NCBI RefSeq assembly: GCF_002288825.1
Contig: NZ_NSLI01000003.1
Location: 956,803 to 1,020,802 of the forward strand
Reading direction: 5' to 3'
DNA: 64,000 bases
DNA from: Sphingomonas lenta
Lineage (GTDB): Bacteria > Pseudomonadota > Alphaproteobacteria > Sphingomonadales > Sphingomonadaceae
The notes below the pieces were generated by a model. The model ran no database searches. It was given only the letters and a program-made list of their open reading frames with translations, and was not told the DNA's origin. Shown in pieces: positions 1 to 8,674 of the stretch. Position numbers and translations under genes: made by a program. The number at the start of each line of letters is the position of its first letter. Position 1 is the stretch's first letter.

Positions 1-1
1 A

Positions 2-1762
2 TACCGCACGCTCGGCGCGGAGGACGGGCTGACGCGCTGGGTCGCCGCCCGCGGCCGCGCCCTGTTCGACGAGACGGGAACGCCGTTGCGCGCGGTGGGC
101 ACCACGCTCGACATCACCGCGCGCAAGGGAGCCGAGGAGCTGCTGCGCGAGACGGAGTCGCGGTTCCGGTCGCTCGCCGACACCGTGCCCGCGCTGATGT
201 GGGTCATCGACGAGAACGGCCTGCCGCTCTTCGCGAACCGCTGGTTCCTGACCCTGTTCGGCTGGACCGAGGACGAGGTGCGCGCGCGGGGCCTCATCAC
301 CATCATCCACCCCGACGACCGCGACCGCGAGCTCCTCCGCCGCGCGGAGGCGTTCGCCGCGCGCGAGCCGTGGAGCCACGAGGTCCGCGTCGTCGACAAG
401 ACGGGCGAGACGCGCTGGCTGCGCACGGAGGCGCGGCCCCGCTTCATCGGCGGTCGCTTCGCCGGTTATGTCGGCGTCGGCATCGAGGTGACGGACGCCC
501 ACCTCGCCGCCGAGGCGCTGGAGAGCCGCGTTGCCGCGCGCACCGCCGAGCTGGCGGAGGCGAACAACCGCCTGACCGCGCAGATCGGCGAGCGCGAGCG
601 CGTCGAGCAGACGCTGCACCAGATGCAGCGGCTGGAGGCGGTGGGACAGCTCACCTCCGGCGTGGCGCACGATTTCAACAACCTCCTGACCGTGGTCGTC
701 GGCAACACCGGCCTGGTCGAACGCGCCGCGCGCGCCGCCGACCTCGACGCGCGCACGCTGCAGCGGCTGGAGAACATCCGCGTCGCCGCCGAGCGCGGCG
801 CTGCGCTCACGCAGCAGCTGCTCGCCTTCTCGCGCCGCCAGCGGCTCGCCACGCGCGTCATCGACCTGAACGAGACGGTGGCGCGCATGCGGCCGCTGTT
901 CGAGGGGGCGATCGGCAACGCCATCACCGTCGACCTCGGGCTGGAGGACGGGCTCTGGCCTGCGTTGGTGGATCCCACGCAGATCGAGCTCGTCATCCTC
1001 AACCTCGCCATCAACGCGCGCGACGCGATGGCGGTAGGCGGCACGGTGACGATCCGCACGGCCAACGTCGTCAGACCCGAACCGACGCGCCCCGAGCACC
1101 CGCCCGCCGGCGAGCATGTTATGGTGGCCGTCGCCGACACCGGCACCGGCATGTCCCCGGACGTCCTGAACCGCGTGTTCGAGCCGTTCTTCACGACCAA
1201 GCCCGTCGGCAAGGGGTCGGGGCTGGGCCTCGCCCAGGTGTTCGGCTTCGCCAAGCAGTCGGGCGGCGGCGTCCTGATCGAGTCGCGGGAAGGCGAGGGG
1301 ACGGACGTGTGCGTGTTCCTGCCCCGCGCCGAAGCCGCGCCCGCGCCCGCGCCGCGGCCGGGCGACGCTGCGGCCGACGCCGATCTGTCGCGGACGGTCG
1401 TGCTGGTCGTCGACGACGACGACGCGGTGCGCGGCGTGACCGCGGACATGATCGCCGGCATGGGCGCGACGGTGGCGGAGGCGTCAAGCGGCGACGCGGC
1501 GCTGGCCGTGCTCCGCGGGCGCTCGGACGTCGACCTGATCCTCGCCGACTTCGCCATGCCCGGCATGAACGGCGCGGAGCTCGCCCGCCGCGCCGCGGAG
1601 CTGCGGCCGGACGTGCCGCTCCTGATGCTGACGGGCTATGCGGACCTGAGCGCCATCGCCGACGTGCCCGCCGACGCGGTTGTGCAGAAGCCCGTCACCG
1701 CCGAGGCGCTGCGCGAGCGCGTGGTCGGCGCGCTGGCGAAGACGCGCGAGCTCGTCGGGTGA
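2..1762 (+). CDS. PAS-domain hybrid sensor histidine kinase (5' end outside window)
   Basis: The reading frame is open from the first bases, so the start lies upstream of the window; 586 residues are visible. In order they show the end of one PAS/PAC domain, a complete second PAS domain (about residues 45-165), a short coiled coil, a HisKA dimerisation helix with the phosphoacceptor His in GVAHDFNNLL, a HATPase_c domain (NLAINARDAM, DTGTGM, GKGSGLGLAQ) and a C-terminal receiver domain (VVDDDDAV acidic pocket, phospho-Asp in ILADFAMPGMNG). The architecture is that of a soluble hybrid kinase whose own receiver modulates or relays phosphate. No membrane segment is seen in the visible part. The ligand cannot be deduced. 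No partner regulator is adjacent, but a lone Hpt protein lies at 6.9 kb. Confidence 0.93.
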   Translation, partial: YRTLGAEDGLTRWVAARGRALFDETGTPLRAVGTTLDITARKGAEELLRETESRFRSLADTVPALMWVIDENGLPLFANRWFLTLFGWTEDEVRARGLITIIHPDDRDRELLRRAEAFAAREPWSHEVRVVDKTGETRWLRTEARPRFIGGRFAGYVGVGIEVTDAHLAAEALESRVAARTAELAEANNRLTAQIGERERVEQTLHQMQRLEAVGQLTSGVAHDFNNLLTVVVGNTGLVERAARAADLDARTLQRLENIRVAAERGAALTQQLLAFSRRQRLATRVIDLNETVARMRPLFEGAIGNAITVDLGLEDGLWPALVDPTQIELVILNLAINARDAMAVGGTVTIRTANVVRPEPTRPEHPPAGEHVMVAVADTGTGMSPDVLNRVFEPFFTTKPVGKGSGLGLAQVFGFAKQSGGGVLIESREGEGTDVCVFLPRAEAAPAPAPRPGDAAADADLSRTVVLVVDDDDAVRGVTADMIAGMGATVAEASSGDAALAVLRGRSDVDLILADFAMPGMNGAELARRAAELRPDVPLLMLTGYADLSAIADVPADAVVQKPVTAEALRERVVGALAKTRELVG

Positions 1763-1844
1763 CCTGATCCTGGACACGGCTCCCGCTTGCGCCGGGGACG
1801 TGCTGGGCGCAGTCTCCGCGCTCGGAAAATCAGGGGAGGACCAT

Positions 1845-2282
1845 ATGACCGCCGCTTATCGCCGCGCGCCCGCGTGGTTCCGCGTCGTCGCCGCGCTGCT
1901 GCTCGTCTGGGGCGTCGCCGGCTGCTACGCCTGCTTTCAGCAGTTCCGCCTGGGCGCGGACGCGATGGGGCCGGCGACCGACTATGACCGGACGCTCTAC
2001 GCGTCGCTGCCGATCTGGTACGATCCGCTCTACGCCGTCGCGACCTCGGCCGGCCTGCTCGGCGCGCTGGCGCTGCTCGCCCGCTCGCGCCTCGCGCTGC
2101 CGTTGTTCGCGCTGAGCCTGTTCGCGGTGCTGGTCCAGTTCGGCTACCTCTTCGCCGCGTCGGACCTCGTCGCGACCAAGGGCGCGGCCGCGACCCTGCC
2201 GTTCCCGATCTTCATCGCCCTCGTGGCGGCCGGCGCGACGTGGCTCTCCGCCCGCGCGATGAGGCGCGGCTGGATCGGCTAG
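1845..2282 (+). CDS. Small four-helix membrane protein, unknown function
   Basis: This 145-aa protein has an ATG preceded by GGGGAGGA at good spacing. Four hydrophobic segments are visible: near residues 12-30, 60-78, 83-103 and 115-135, with an Arg-rich C-terminus (RAMRRGWIG). I recognise no catalytic motif. Similar short integral membrane proteins with a first helix followed by a YDRTLYASLP-like loop occur as hypothetical proteins in sphingomonads. It follows the hybrid kinase on the same strand by about 80 bp, with panB 23 bp downstream, so it may be co-transcribed with panB. A function should not be assigned. Confidence 0.75.
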   Translation: MTAAYRRAPAWFRVVAALLLVWGVAGCYACFQQFRLGADAMGPATDYDRTLYASLPIWYDPLYAVATSAGLLGALALLARSRLALPLFALSLFAVLVQFGYLFAASDLVATKGAAATLPFPIFIALVAAGATWLSARAMRRGWIG

Positions 2283-2305
2283 CGCCGCGGGGCTAGAACC
2301 CGCCC

Positions 2306-3163
2306 ATGTCCACCTTCACCCTCGACACGGCGACCAGCCGCGCGACGCCCGTGTCCGCGCCGATGAAGCGGCTCACGGTTCCGGCGATCCGCCGGCGGAA
2401 GGGCGGTACGCCGCTGGTGATGCTGACCGCCTATACGGTCCGGACGGCGCAGCTGCTCGACCCGCATTGCGACCTCTTGCTGGTGGGCGACAGCCTGGGG
2501 CAGGTAATCTACGGCCTGCCTTCGACGGTACCCGTGACGCTGGAGATGATGGCGGCGCACGGCGCGGCCGTGGTGCGCGGCAGCTACCACGCGGTGGTGG
2601 TCATCGACATGCCGTTCGGCTCCTACGAACAGTCGCCGGAACAGGCGTTCGCCAGCGCGTCCAGGCTGCTCAAGGAGACGGGCGCGGCGGGCGTGAAGAT
2701 GGAGGGCGGCGAGGCTATGGCCCCGCAGGTCCGCTTCCTCTCCGAGCGCGGCGTTCCGGTGATGGGCCATGTGGGCCTCACGCCCCAGGCGGTGAACATG
2801 CTGGGCGGCTACGGCGCGCGCGGCCGGTCGGAGGCGGAGGCGGCGAAGATCGGGGCGGACGCCAGGGCGGTGGCCGACGCCGGCGCCTTCGCCATCGTCG
2901 TGGAGGGCGTAGTCGAACCGATCGCCGTCGAGATCACGCGGGCGGTCGATTGCCCCACCATCGGCATCGGCGCGTCGGCGGCGTGCGACGGGCAGGTGCT
3001 GGTCGCCGAGGACATGCTGGGCCTGTTCGAGCGTACGCCGCGCTTCGTGAAGCGGTTCGACGACCTCGCCGGCCGCATCTCGGCGGCGGCGGAGGCCTAT
3101 GCGGCGGAGGTGCGCGACCGCAGCTTCCCGGGGCCGGAGCAGATCTACGCCTCCAAGGCGTGA
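2306..3163 (+). CDS. panB: 3-methyl-2-oxobutanoate hydroxymethyltransferase
   Basis: PanB transfers a hydroxymethyl group from 5,10-methylene-THF to 2-oxoisovalerate, the first committed step of pantothenate synthesis. The 285-aa length is typical. Family motifs are visible: MLTAYT near the N-terminus of the barrel, VGDSLGQV (Mg-binding Asp), the GHVGLTPQ segment and TIGIGAS with the C-terminal substrate loop. The N-terminus has about 20 extra residues before [15 protein letters not shown]; an ATG at residue 21 is an alternative start that matches the usual PanB beginning better. panC is not adjacent. The downstream yfgM-like gene starts 69 bp later. Confidence 0.96.
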   Translation: MSTFTLDTATSRATPVSAPMKRLTVPAIRRRKGGTPLVMLTAYTVRTAQLLDPHCDLLLVGDSLGQVIYGLPSTVPVTLEMMAAHGAAVVRGSYHAVVVIDMPFGSYEQSPEQAFASASRLLKETGAAGVKMEGGEAMAPQVRFLSERGVPVMGHVGLTPQAVNMLGGYGARGRSEAEAAKIGADARAVADAGAFAIVVEGVVEPIAVEITRAVDCPTIGIGASAACDGQVLVAEDMLGLFERTPRFVKRFDDLAGRISAAAEAYAAEVRDRSFPGPEQIYASKA

Positions 3164-3232
3164 CGCTTCCGTTTCGGCCCGCGTGCCGTTAAAGCCGCCG
3201 GCTACACCCTTTCCCGTCCTCCGGAGCATCTG

Positions 3233-3931
3233 TTGGCCGTTCCGCCCACCAATGAAGCGTTCCTGCGCGAAGTCGACGACGAGCTGCGGCGCGACCAGCT
3301 CGCGGGCTTCTGGACGCGCTACGGCCGCTGGCTGATCGCGGCGATCCTGCTCGGGCTCGCGCTGTTCGCGGGCTATCTCTACTGGCGCAACCAGCAGGAG
3401 GTCGCGCGCGGCGCGGAGGGGGAGAAGCTCCAGACCGCCTATGACGCGCTCGCCGCGGGCCGCACCGCCGACGCCGCCAAGCCGCTCGACGAGCTGACGC
3501 GCTCCTCGAGCGAAGGGTACCGCGCGCTGGCGCTGTTCACGCAGGGGGACGTGCTGCTCCAGCGCGACGACCTGAAGGGCGCGGCCGCGAAGTTCGCCGA
3601 GGTGGCGCGCAGCGAGAATACCGCTCCCGCCTTCCGCAACCTGGCGCTGATCCGCCAGACGGCGGCGGAGTTCGACACGCTCCAGCCCCAGGCGGTGATC
3701 GACCGGCTGCGGACGCTGGCCGTGCCGGGCAACCCCTATTTCGGCAGCGCGGGCGAGTTGGTCGCGGTGGCGCATCTTCGCGCGGGGCGCCGCGACCTGG
3801 CGGGCCGGATGTTCGGCCGGATCGCGCGCGACGCGCAGGTGCCGGAGTCGATCCGTCAACGCGCCATTCAGATGGCGGGCCTACTCGGGGTCGACGCCAT
3901 CGATCAGAATGAAGGTTCAGCCAAGAAATGA
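3233..3931 (+). CDS. YfgM-like membrane-anchored TPR protein
   Basis: A 232-aa protein. The start is TTG, chosen because GGAG lies 7 nt upstream and the residues that follow (PPTNEAFLREVDDELRRDQ) are the conserved beginning of this family in sphingomonads. One transmembrane helix (about residues 34-52, LIAAILLGLALFAGYLYW) is followed by TPR-like helices facing the periplasm. In E. coli, YfgM is an ancillary SecYEG/periplasmic chaperone factor and yfgM-bamB-der are contiguous. The same order here supports the assignment. The stop codon overlaps the start of the BamB gene (ATGATGA), showing translational coupling. Confidence 0.85.
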   Translation: MAVPPTNEAFLREVDDELRRDQLAGFWTRYGRWLIAAILLGLALFAGYLYWRNQQEVARGAEGEKLQTAYDALAAGRTADAAKPLDELTRSSSEGYRALALFTQGDVLLQRDDLKGAAAKFAEVARSENTAPAFRNLALIRQTAAEFDTLQPQAVIDRLRTLAVPGNPYFGSAGELVAVAHLRAGRRDLAGRMFGRIARDAQVPESIRQRAIQMAGLLGVDAIDQNEGSAKK

Positions 3932-5250
3932 TGACTAGGTTCCGGGCGCCCGTCGCGGTGGCGGCGCTGATGGCGCTCTCCGCCTGCGGCGTGTTCAAGG
4001 GCGGGCAGAAGCGCACGCCCACGGTCGGCGACCGCGTGCCCATCCTCGTGTCGGAGAACGACGTCGAGGCCGATCCCGCGCTCGCGGGCGTCGCGGTGAC
4101 GCTGCCGCCGGCGCAGACCAACGACGCCTGGGCGCAGCCGGGCGGCAACGCCGAAAAGGCGATCGGCCACGTGGCGCTGGCCGCGTCGCCGAGCCGCGCC
4201 TGGACCGTGCAGATCGACGGCGGCTCCAACCGTCAGCGCCTCGCCGCGCCGCCGGTGATCGCGGAAGGCAAGCTGTTCGTCGTCGACGTGACCGCGACCG
4301 TGCACGCCTTCGACGCGAACACGGGTCAGCGCCTGTGGAGCGTGTCCGCGGCCGAGGGCGACGCGAACCGCGCGGCGCGTTTCGGCGGAGGGGCGTCCTA
4401 CGACTCCGGACGGGTCTACGCGACCGACGGGCTGGGCGACGTGGTGGCCCTGAACGCGGCCGACGGCGCGGTCGTATGGCGCGCCAAGCCGGGCGGTCCG
4501 CTGCGCGGCGCGCCCACGGTCGCCAACGACACCGTCTACGTGCTCGCGCAGGACAACCAGATCTTCGCGCTCAACCAGGCCGACGGCAAGGTCCGCTGGG
4601 CGCAGCAGGGCACGCTGGAGACGCAGGGCGTGTTCGGCGTCGCCGCGCCCGCGTCGGCGCAGGGGACGGTGGTCGCCGGTTTCTCGTCGGGCGAGCTCAA
4701 CGCCTATCGCTACGAGAACGGCCGCGTGCTGTGGCAGGACGCGCTGAGCCGCACCACGATCTCGACCTCCGTGTCCAGCCTGTCGGACATCGACGCCTCG
4801 CCCGTCATCGACGGCGGCCGCGTCTATGCGGTGGGCGAGGGCGGCCGCATGGTCGCGCTCGACCTCGCCACCGGCCAGCGCCTGTGGGAGCAGAACGTCG
4901 CCGGCATCTCCACGCCGGCGATCGCGGGCGAGTGGCTGTTCGTGGTGACGGACGACGCGCGCCTCATGGCGATCTCGCGCACCACCGGCCGCGCGCGCTG
5001 GATCTCGCAGCTCCGCCGCTACCGCAACGAGAAGAAGCGCTCGGGTGCGATCACCTGGTTCGGCCCGGTGCTCGCGGGCAACCGGCTGGTGCTCGTCAAC
5101 TCGGAAGGCGAGATCGCCTATGCCGACGCGGGCGACGGCAAGGTCGCCGCGACCGTGGAGGCGGGCGACCCGTTCGGCCTGTCGCCCGTGGTGGCGAACG
5201 GCACGCTCTACACGCTGGACGACCGCGGACGCATCTCCGCCTATCGTTGA
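3928..5250 (+). CDS. bamB: Outer membrane assembly lipoprotein BamB (PQQ-like beta-propeller)
   Basis: A 440-aa lipoprotein. The signal peptide ends in the lipobox LSAC, so Cys19 or so would be acylated. Repeated propeller blades carry the PQQ-like signature (for example GQRLWSVSA, GAVVWRAKPGG, GKVRWAQQG, GQRLWEQNV, GRARWISQL), consistent with an eight-bladed propeller. BamB scaffolds the BAM complex that inserts beta-barrel proteins in the outer membrane, and it contacts BamA. BamD of the same complex is encoded at 10.5-11.5 kb. It overlaps the yfgM-like gene by 4 nt. A REP-like element separates it from der. Confidence 0.9.
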   Translation: MMTRFRAPVAVAALMALSACGVFKGGQKRTPTVGDRVPILVSENDVEADPALAGVAVTLPPAQTNDAWAQPGGNAEKAIGHVALAASPSRAWTVQIDGGSNRQRLAAPPVIAEGKLFVVDVTATVHAFDANTGQRLWSVSAAEGDANRAARFGGGASYDSGRVYATDGLGDVVALNAADGAVVWRAKPGGPLRGAPTVANDTVYVLAQDNQIFALNQADGKVRWAQQGTLETQGVFGVAAPASAQGTVVAGFSSGELNAYRYENGRVLWQDALSRTTISTSVSSLSDIDASPVIDGGRVYAVGEGGRMVALDLATGQRLWEQNVAGISTPAIAGEWLFVVTDDARLMAISRTTGRARWISQLRRYRNEKKRSGAITWFGPVLAGNRLVLVNSEGEIAYADAGDGKVAATVEAGDPFGLSPVVANGTLYTLDDRGRISAYR

Positions 5251-5257
5251 CCTCCAA

Positions 5258-5421
5258 CCCTCTCCCGCTTTCGCGGGAGAGGGACAGGCCCATAGGGCCA
5301 GGGTGAGGGCAGTACCCTCGCCGGGTCGGGCCCTCACCCTGCTGCTCCGCAGCTGTCCCTCTCCCGCGCCAAGGCACCCAGCAAAGTAGTACTTTGCTGA
5401 GGACCCAAAGCGGGAGAGGGG
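5258..5421. repeat. REP-like palindromic element, family A copy 1, with nested palindrome
   Basis: Two inverted units beginning CCCTCTCCCGC and ending GCGGGAGAGGG flank inner arms GCCAGGGTGAGGGC and GCCCTCACCCTG. The whole can fold into a long cruciform-like structure. It fills the bamB-der gap. The 3' hairpin is interrupted in its loop at about 5371-5409 by a second, unrelated perfect palindrome (5379-5399), listed separately. Related copies occur near 10.4, 12.4, 20.2, 27.9 and 57.2 kb. Confidence 0.9.
5374..5409. repeat. Small nested palindromic element, copy 1
   Basis: CAGCAAAGTA and TACTTTGCTG (5379-5388 and 5390-5399) form a perfect 10-bp inverted repeat around a single G. They are flanked by ACCC on the left and GGACCCA on the right. 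The element sits in the loop of the family A hairpin. A second copy with the complementary central base lies at 63784-63818, inside a different repeat family. Confidence 0.85.
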
Positions 5422-5434
5422 TTAAGGCAGTTCT

Positions 5435-6790
5435 ATGTCCCGCCTCCCCGTCGTCGCCATCGTCGGCCGCCCGAACGTCGGCAAGTCCACGCTGTTCAAC
5501 CGCCTCGTCGGCAAGAAGCTCGCGCTCGTCGACGACCGCCCGGGCGTGACGCGCGACCGGCGGGAGGGCGACGCGCACCTGCTCGGCCTCGATTTCCGCG
5601 TCATCGATACCGCCGGCTATGAGGACGAAGACCCTGACACGCTCCCCGGCCGCATGCGCCGCCAGACCGAGGCCGCCGTCGAGCAGGCCGACGTCGCGCT
5701 GTTCCTGATCGACGCGCGCGCCGGGATCGTACCGCTCGACGAGGAGATCGCCCGCTGGCTCCGCGCGTCCGACACGCCGATCGTGCTCGTCGCCAACAAG
5801 GCGGAGGGCCGCGCGGCGGAGCAGGGCATCCTAGAAAGCCTGGCGCTCGGCTTCGGCGACCCCGTCCAGCTCTCCGCCGAGCACGGCGAGGGCGTGGCCG
5901 ACCTGTTCGAGGCGATCCTCCCCCACATGCCGGAAGAGATCGAAGAGGAGTTCGAGGACGAGGAAGCGCCCGACGCCCCGCTCAAGCTCGCGATCGTCGG
6001 CCGCCCCAATGCGGGCAAGTCGACGCTGGTCAACCGGCTGCTCGGCGAGGAGCGGCTGATCACCGGCCCGGAAGCCGGGATCACGCGCGATTCGATCGCG
6101 ATCGACTGGGAATGGCAGGGCAGGCGGGTGCGCCTGATCGACACGGCGGGCATGCGCAAGCGCGCCAAGGTGCAGGACAAGCTGGAGAAGTTGTCGGTCG
6201 CCGACGCGCTCCGCGCCGTCGACTTCGCCGAAGTCGTCGTGCTGCTGCTCGACGCGACGCTCGGGCTGGAAGGGCAGGACCTCCGCATCGCCGACCGGGT
6301 GCTGGAGGAGGGCCGCGCGCTCGTCATCGCGCTCAATAAATGGGACGTAGCCGAGAACCCGTCCGCGCTCTTCAACGGCGTCAAAAAGGCGCTCGAGGAT
6401 GGCTTGAGCCAGGTCAAGGGCGTGCCGGTCCTCACCGTTTCCGCGGCCACCGGCAAGGGCTTAGACACGCTTCTTCAGGTGGCGTTCGAAACGCGCGAGG
6501 CCTGGTCCAAGCGCGTGCCCACCGGCGAACTGAACCGCTGGTTCGAGCGCGCCGTCGAGGCCAACCCGCCGCCCGCGCCCGGCGGCAAGCGCGTGAAGCT
6601 CCGCTACGTCACGCAGGTGAAGACGCGGCCGCCCTCCTTCGTCATCTTCGGCACTCGCGTGGACCAGCTCCCCGCCAGCTACGAACGCTACCTCGTCAAC
6701 TCGATGCGGCGCGACCTCGGCTTCGGCGCGGTGCCCGTGCGCCTGACGATGCGCGCACCCCGCAACCCGTTCGACCGCGACCGGCAATAG
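5435..6790 (+). CDS. der: Ribosome assembly GTPase Der (EngA)
   Basis: A 451-aa protein with two tandem GTPase domains and a C-terminal KH-like domain, the architecture unique to Der. Domain 1 shows GRPNVGKST, DTAGYE and NKAE; domain 2 (from about residue 186) shows GRPNAGKST, DTAGMRK and NKWD. An acidic linker (EEIEEEFEDEE) joins them. The C-terminus has the RYVTQVKTRPPSFVIF segment of the KH-like domain. Der is needed for 50S subunit maturation. The order yfgM-bamB-der is the same as in E. coli. Confidence 0.97.
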   Translation: MSRLPVVAIVGRPNVGKSTLFNRLVGKKLALVDDRPGVTRDRREGDAHLLGLDFRVIDTAGYEDEDPDTLPGRMRRQTEAAVEQADVALFLIDARAGIVPLDEEIARWLRASDTPIVLVANKAEGRAAEQGILESLALGFGDPVQLSAEHGEGVADLFEAILPHMPEEIEEEFEDEEAPDAPLKLAIVGRPNAGKSTLVNRLLGEERLITGPEAGITRDSIAIDWEWQGRRVRLIDTAGMRKRAKVQDKLEKLSVADALRAVDFAEVVVLLLDATLGLEGQDLRIADRVLEEGRALVIALNKWDVAENPSALFNGVKKALEDGLSQVKGVPVLTVSAATGKGLDTLLQVAFETREAWSKRVPTGELNRWFERAVEANPPPAPGGKRVKLRYVTQVKTRPPSFVIFGTRVDQLPASYERYLVNSMRRDLGFGAVPVRLTMRAPRNPFDRDRQ

Positions 6791-6897
6791 GTCCGTTCCG
6801 GAGGCGCGCGGCGCACGCCGGCAACCGCCTGTTTACCTTCCCGCGGGTAGAAGCCGTCCCGTGAAGCGCCGCGACGGGGGTCCGCGGCGCGCGGGAG

Positions 6898-7335
6898 ATG
6901 CTGGTGTCGTTCGAAGGTAGCACGCTGGTCGACTGGAACGCCTACGCCAAGGCGCGAAGCGAGCTCGGCGCGGGGTTCGTCCGCATCCTGGGCTATTTCC
7001 GCGAGGACGGGGTGAAGTCGGTCGCGCAGATCGAGGGGGCGATGCGCGCCAAATCGGCCGCGCAACTCGTCATTCCCGCCCACACGTTGAAAGGCGAGTC
7101 CCGCCAGTTTGGCGCGGAGCCGCTGGCGGCGCTGGCCGAGCAGATCGAGAACATCGCGCGCGACTGCGTGGAGACGCGTGACACGCCCGACGAGGCGCTG
7201 GAGCTCGTCGTGAAGCTCAGGCCGCTGTTCAACGACACGCTGCAACTGCTTGAGCGCGAAGCCAATCCGCTCGCCGAGCGCCGTCCCGCGGCGGGCTTCG
7301 GCCGGCGGCCTACGACGTTCGGACGCGCGGGCTAA
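6898..7335 (+). CDS. Lone Hpt-domain phosphotransfer protein
   Basis: A 145-aa protein whose helical core is an Hpt domain: the phospho-accepting His is about residue 62 in PAHTLKGES, preceded by the conserved small-residue helix and followed by GAEPLAALAEQIE. Such proteins shuttle phosphate from a hybrid kinase to a response regulator. No kinase or regulator is adjacent; the nearest hybrid kinase is the one at the left window end. ATG at 6898 has GGGAG almost abutting it, so GTG at 6904 could be the real start. The last 26 bp overlap the convergent DUF418 gene. Confidence 0.82.
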   Translation: MLVSFEGSTLVDWNAYAKARSELGAGFVRILGYFREDGVKSVAQIEGAMRAKSAAQLVIPAHTLKGESRQFGAEPLAALAEQIENIARDCVETRDTPDEALELVVKLRPLFNDTLQLLEREANPLAERRPAAGFGRRPTTFGRAG

Positions 7336-8521
7336 GTCGAAGCGGCTGGACCTCCAGCCGCGCCAGGCTGCGCCACAGCCATTCGAGCGGACCGTAGCGG
7401 TAGCGCTCAAGCCAGGGCTTCGACCAAGCGAGCATCAGCGCCCAGGCGACAGGCACGAGCAGATACATCTCCGCGCGTCCCAGCCGGCCGAACATCCCCA
7501 AGCCCCAGCCTTGGAAGATCGCGGTCATCAACAAGGTCGTGCCGAGATAGTTGGTGAACGCGGTCCGGCCGACCGCGGCGACCCTTTCCGTCAACCACCC
7601 GCCCGGTCGCGCGGCCAGAACGATCAGGCACACATAACCCAGGAAAAAGACCGGTCGGATAGGTGTCGAACCTACGATCGAGCCGAAAAGGACATAACGC
7701 GGATCAAATCCGGACCGCAGCGTCATCGCCGCCAAGACGAGATAGAGCGCCAATCCGGACGGGACCAGGATCGCGGCCCAGCGCGCATAGCGGCGGCGCT
7801 CCCACGCGGCGGTCAGGAAGCCGGACTTCAGTCCCGCCATGCCCCATAGCATGTAGCCCAGCGTTTCCGGCGCGGCAAAGAACAGGAAGCTGAACGGGTC
7901 GGTGTTGTTCGCCGCGCGCCAGGAAAGCGTCTCGGCGTAACCGCCGCGCATCGCCGCGACCTCGGCCGAGACGCCGGGGCTGCCCGCGCCGAAACCGGCC
8001 AGCATGGCGTCGGCGCCCGGCATGTTCGCCAGGATCGCCAGAAGGGGGAGGGCGCTCCAGATCGCCTGGACGATCAGGGCGGCCGCGCCCGCGACGATCA
8101 GCCCGCGCACCGGCAAACCGGTGAAGAAAAAGGCGGCCGCCCCGACCAGCGCATAGTGCGCCAGGATGTCGCCCCACCAGAGGCCATAGAGGTGGACGAG
8201 CCCGATCAGGAACAGCCAGAACATTCGTTGGTAGTGCACGCTGAACGCGGTCTCGCCGGCTTGCGTCGCTCGGTCGATCACCAACAGCATCGACGCGCCG
8301 AACAGGAAGGAGAAGAGCCCGCGCATCTTGCCTTCGACCAGCACGAAGGTGGCGGTCCACGCGGCGATATCGGCGGCACCGGTTCCGCCCCAGGGCGACG
8401 GCGAGAAATACGCCGCTCGCGGCAGGCCGAAGGCGGGGAGGTTGGCGACGAGGATGCCCATGACGGCGACGCCGCGGATGACGTCGAGCGTCGCGATGCG
8501 GTCCGCCGATGTGGTCGCCAC
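7310..8521 (-). CDS. DUF418 family multispanning membrane protein (YeiB-like)
   Basis: A 403-aa protein when begun at the GTG at 8521, which has GAAGGAG about 10 nt upstream; a TTG 24 nt further upstream is in frame but lacks a ribosome site. About ten hydrophobic helices are visible. The N-terminus RIATLDVIRGVAVMGIL is the hallmark of DUF418 and related acyltransferase-3-like membrane proteins, and the C-terminal part (FTNYLGTTLLMTAIFQGWG, GPLEWLWRSL) matches DUF418 proper. The biochemical role of the family is unknown. It overlaps the Hpt gene tail to tail. Confidence 0.88.
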   Translation of the reverse strand: MATTSADRIATLDVIRGVAVMGILVANLPAFGLPRAAYFSPSPWGGTGAADIAAWTATFVLVEGKMRGLFSFLFGASMLLVIDRATQAGETAFSVHYQRMFWLFLIGLVHLYGLWWGDILAHYALVGAAAFFFTGLPVRGLIVAGAAALIVQAIWSALPLLAILANMPGADAMLAGFGAGSPGVSAEVAAMRGGYAETLSWRAANNTDPFSFLFFAAPETLGYMLWGMAGLKSGFLTAAWERRRYARWAAILVPSGLALYLVLAAMTLRSGFDPRYVLFGSIVGSTPIRPVFFLGYVCLIVLAARPGGWLTERVAAVGRTAFTNYLGTTLLMTAIFQGWGLGMFGRLGRAEMYLLVPVAWALMLAWSKPWLERYRYGPLEWLWRSLARLEVQPLRLSPRVRTS

Positions 8522-8547
8522 CCTCTGATCTCCTTCGCTTCCCAACC

Positions 8548-8651
8548 GTCACCCCGGGCTTGACCCCGGGGTCCATGCGCGTCCGTGTCTGCAAGCGTTG
8601 CGCCCGTGAACAGCGAACGCGCGTGGATGCCGGAACGAGTCCGGCATGACG
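8548..8651. repeat. REP-like palindromic element, family B copy 1
   Basis: The left hairpin reads GTCACCCCGGG...CCCGGGGTCCATGCGCG and the right reads CGCGCGTGGATGCCGGA...TCCGGCATGAC. Together they form two linked stem-loops. The same pair of hairpins recurs at about 17121-17224, 29263-29365 and 63701-63836. Confidence 0.85.
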
Positions 8652-8674
8652 AGAGCGAAGTAGGAGGCGAGCCC

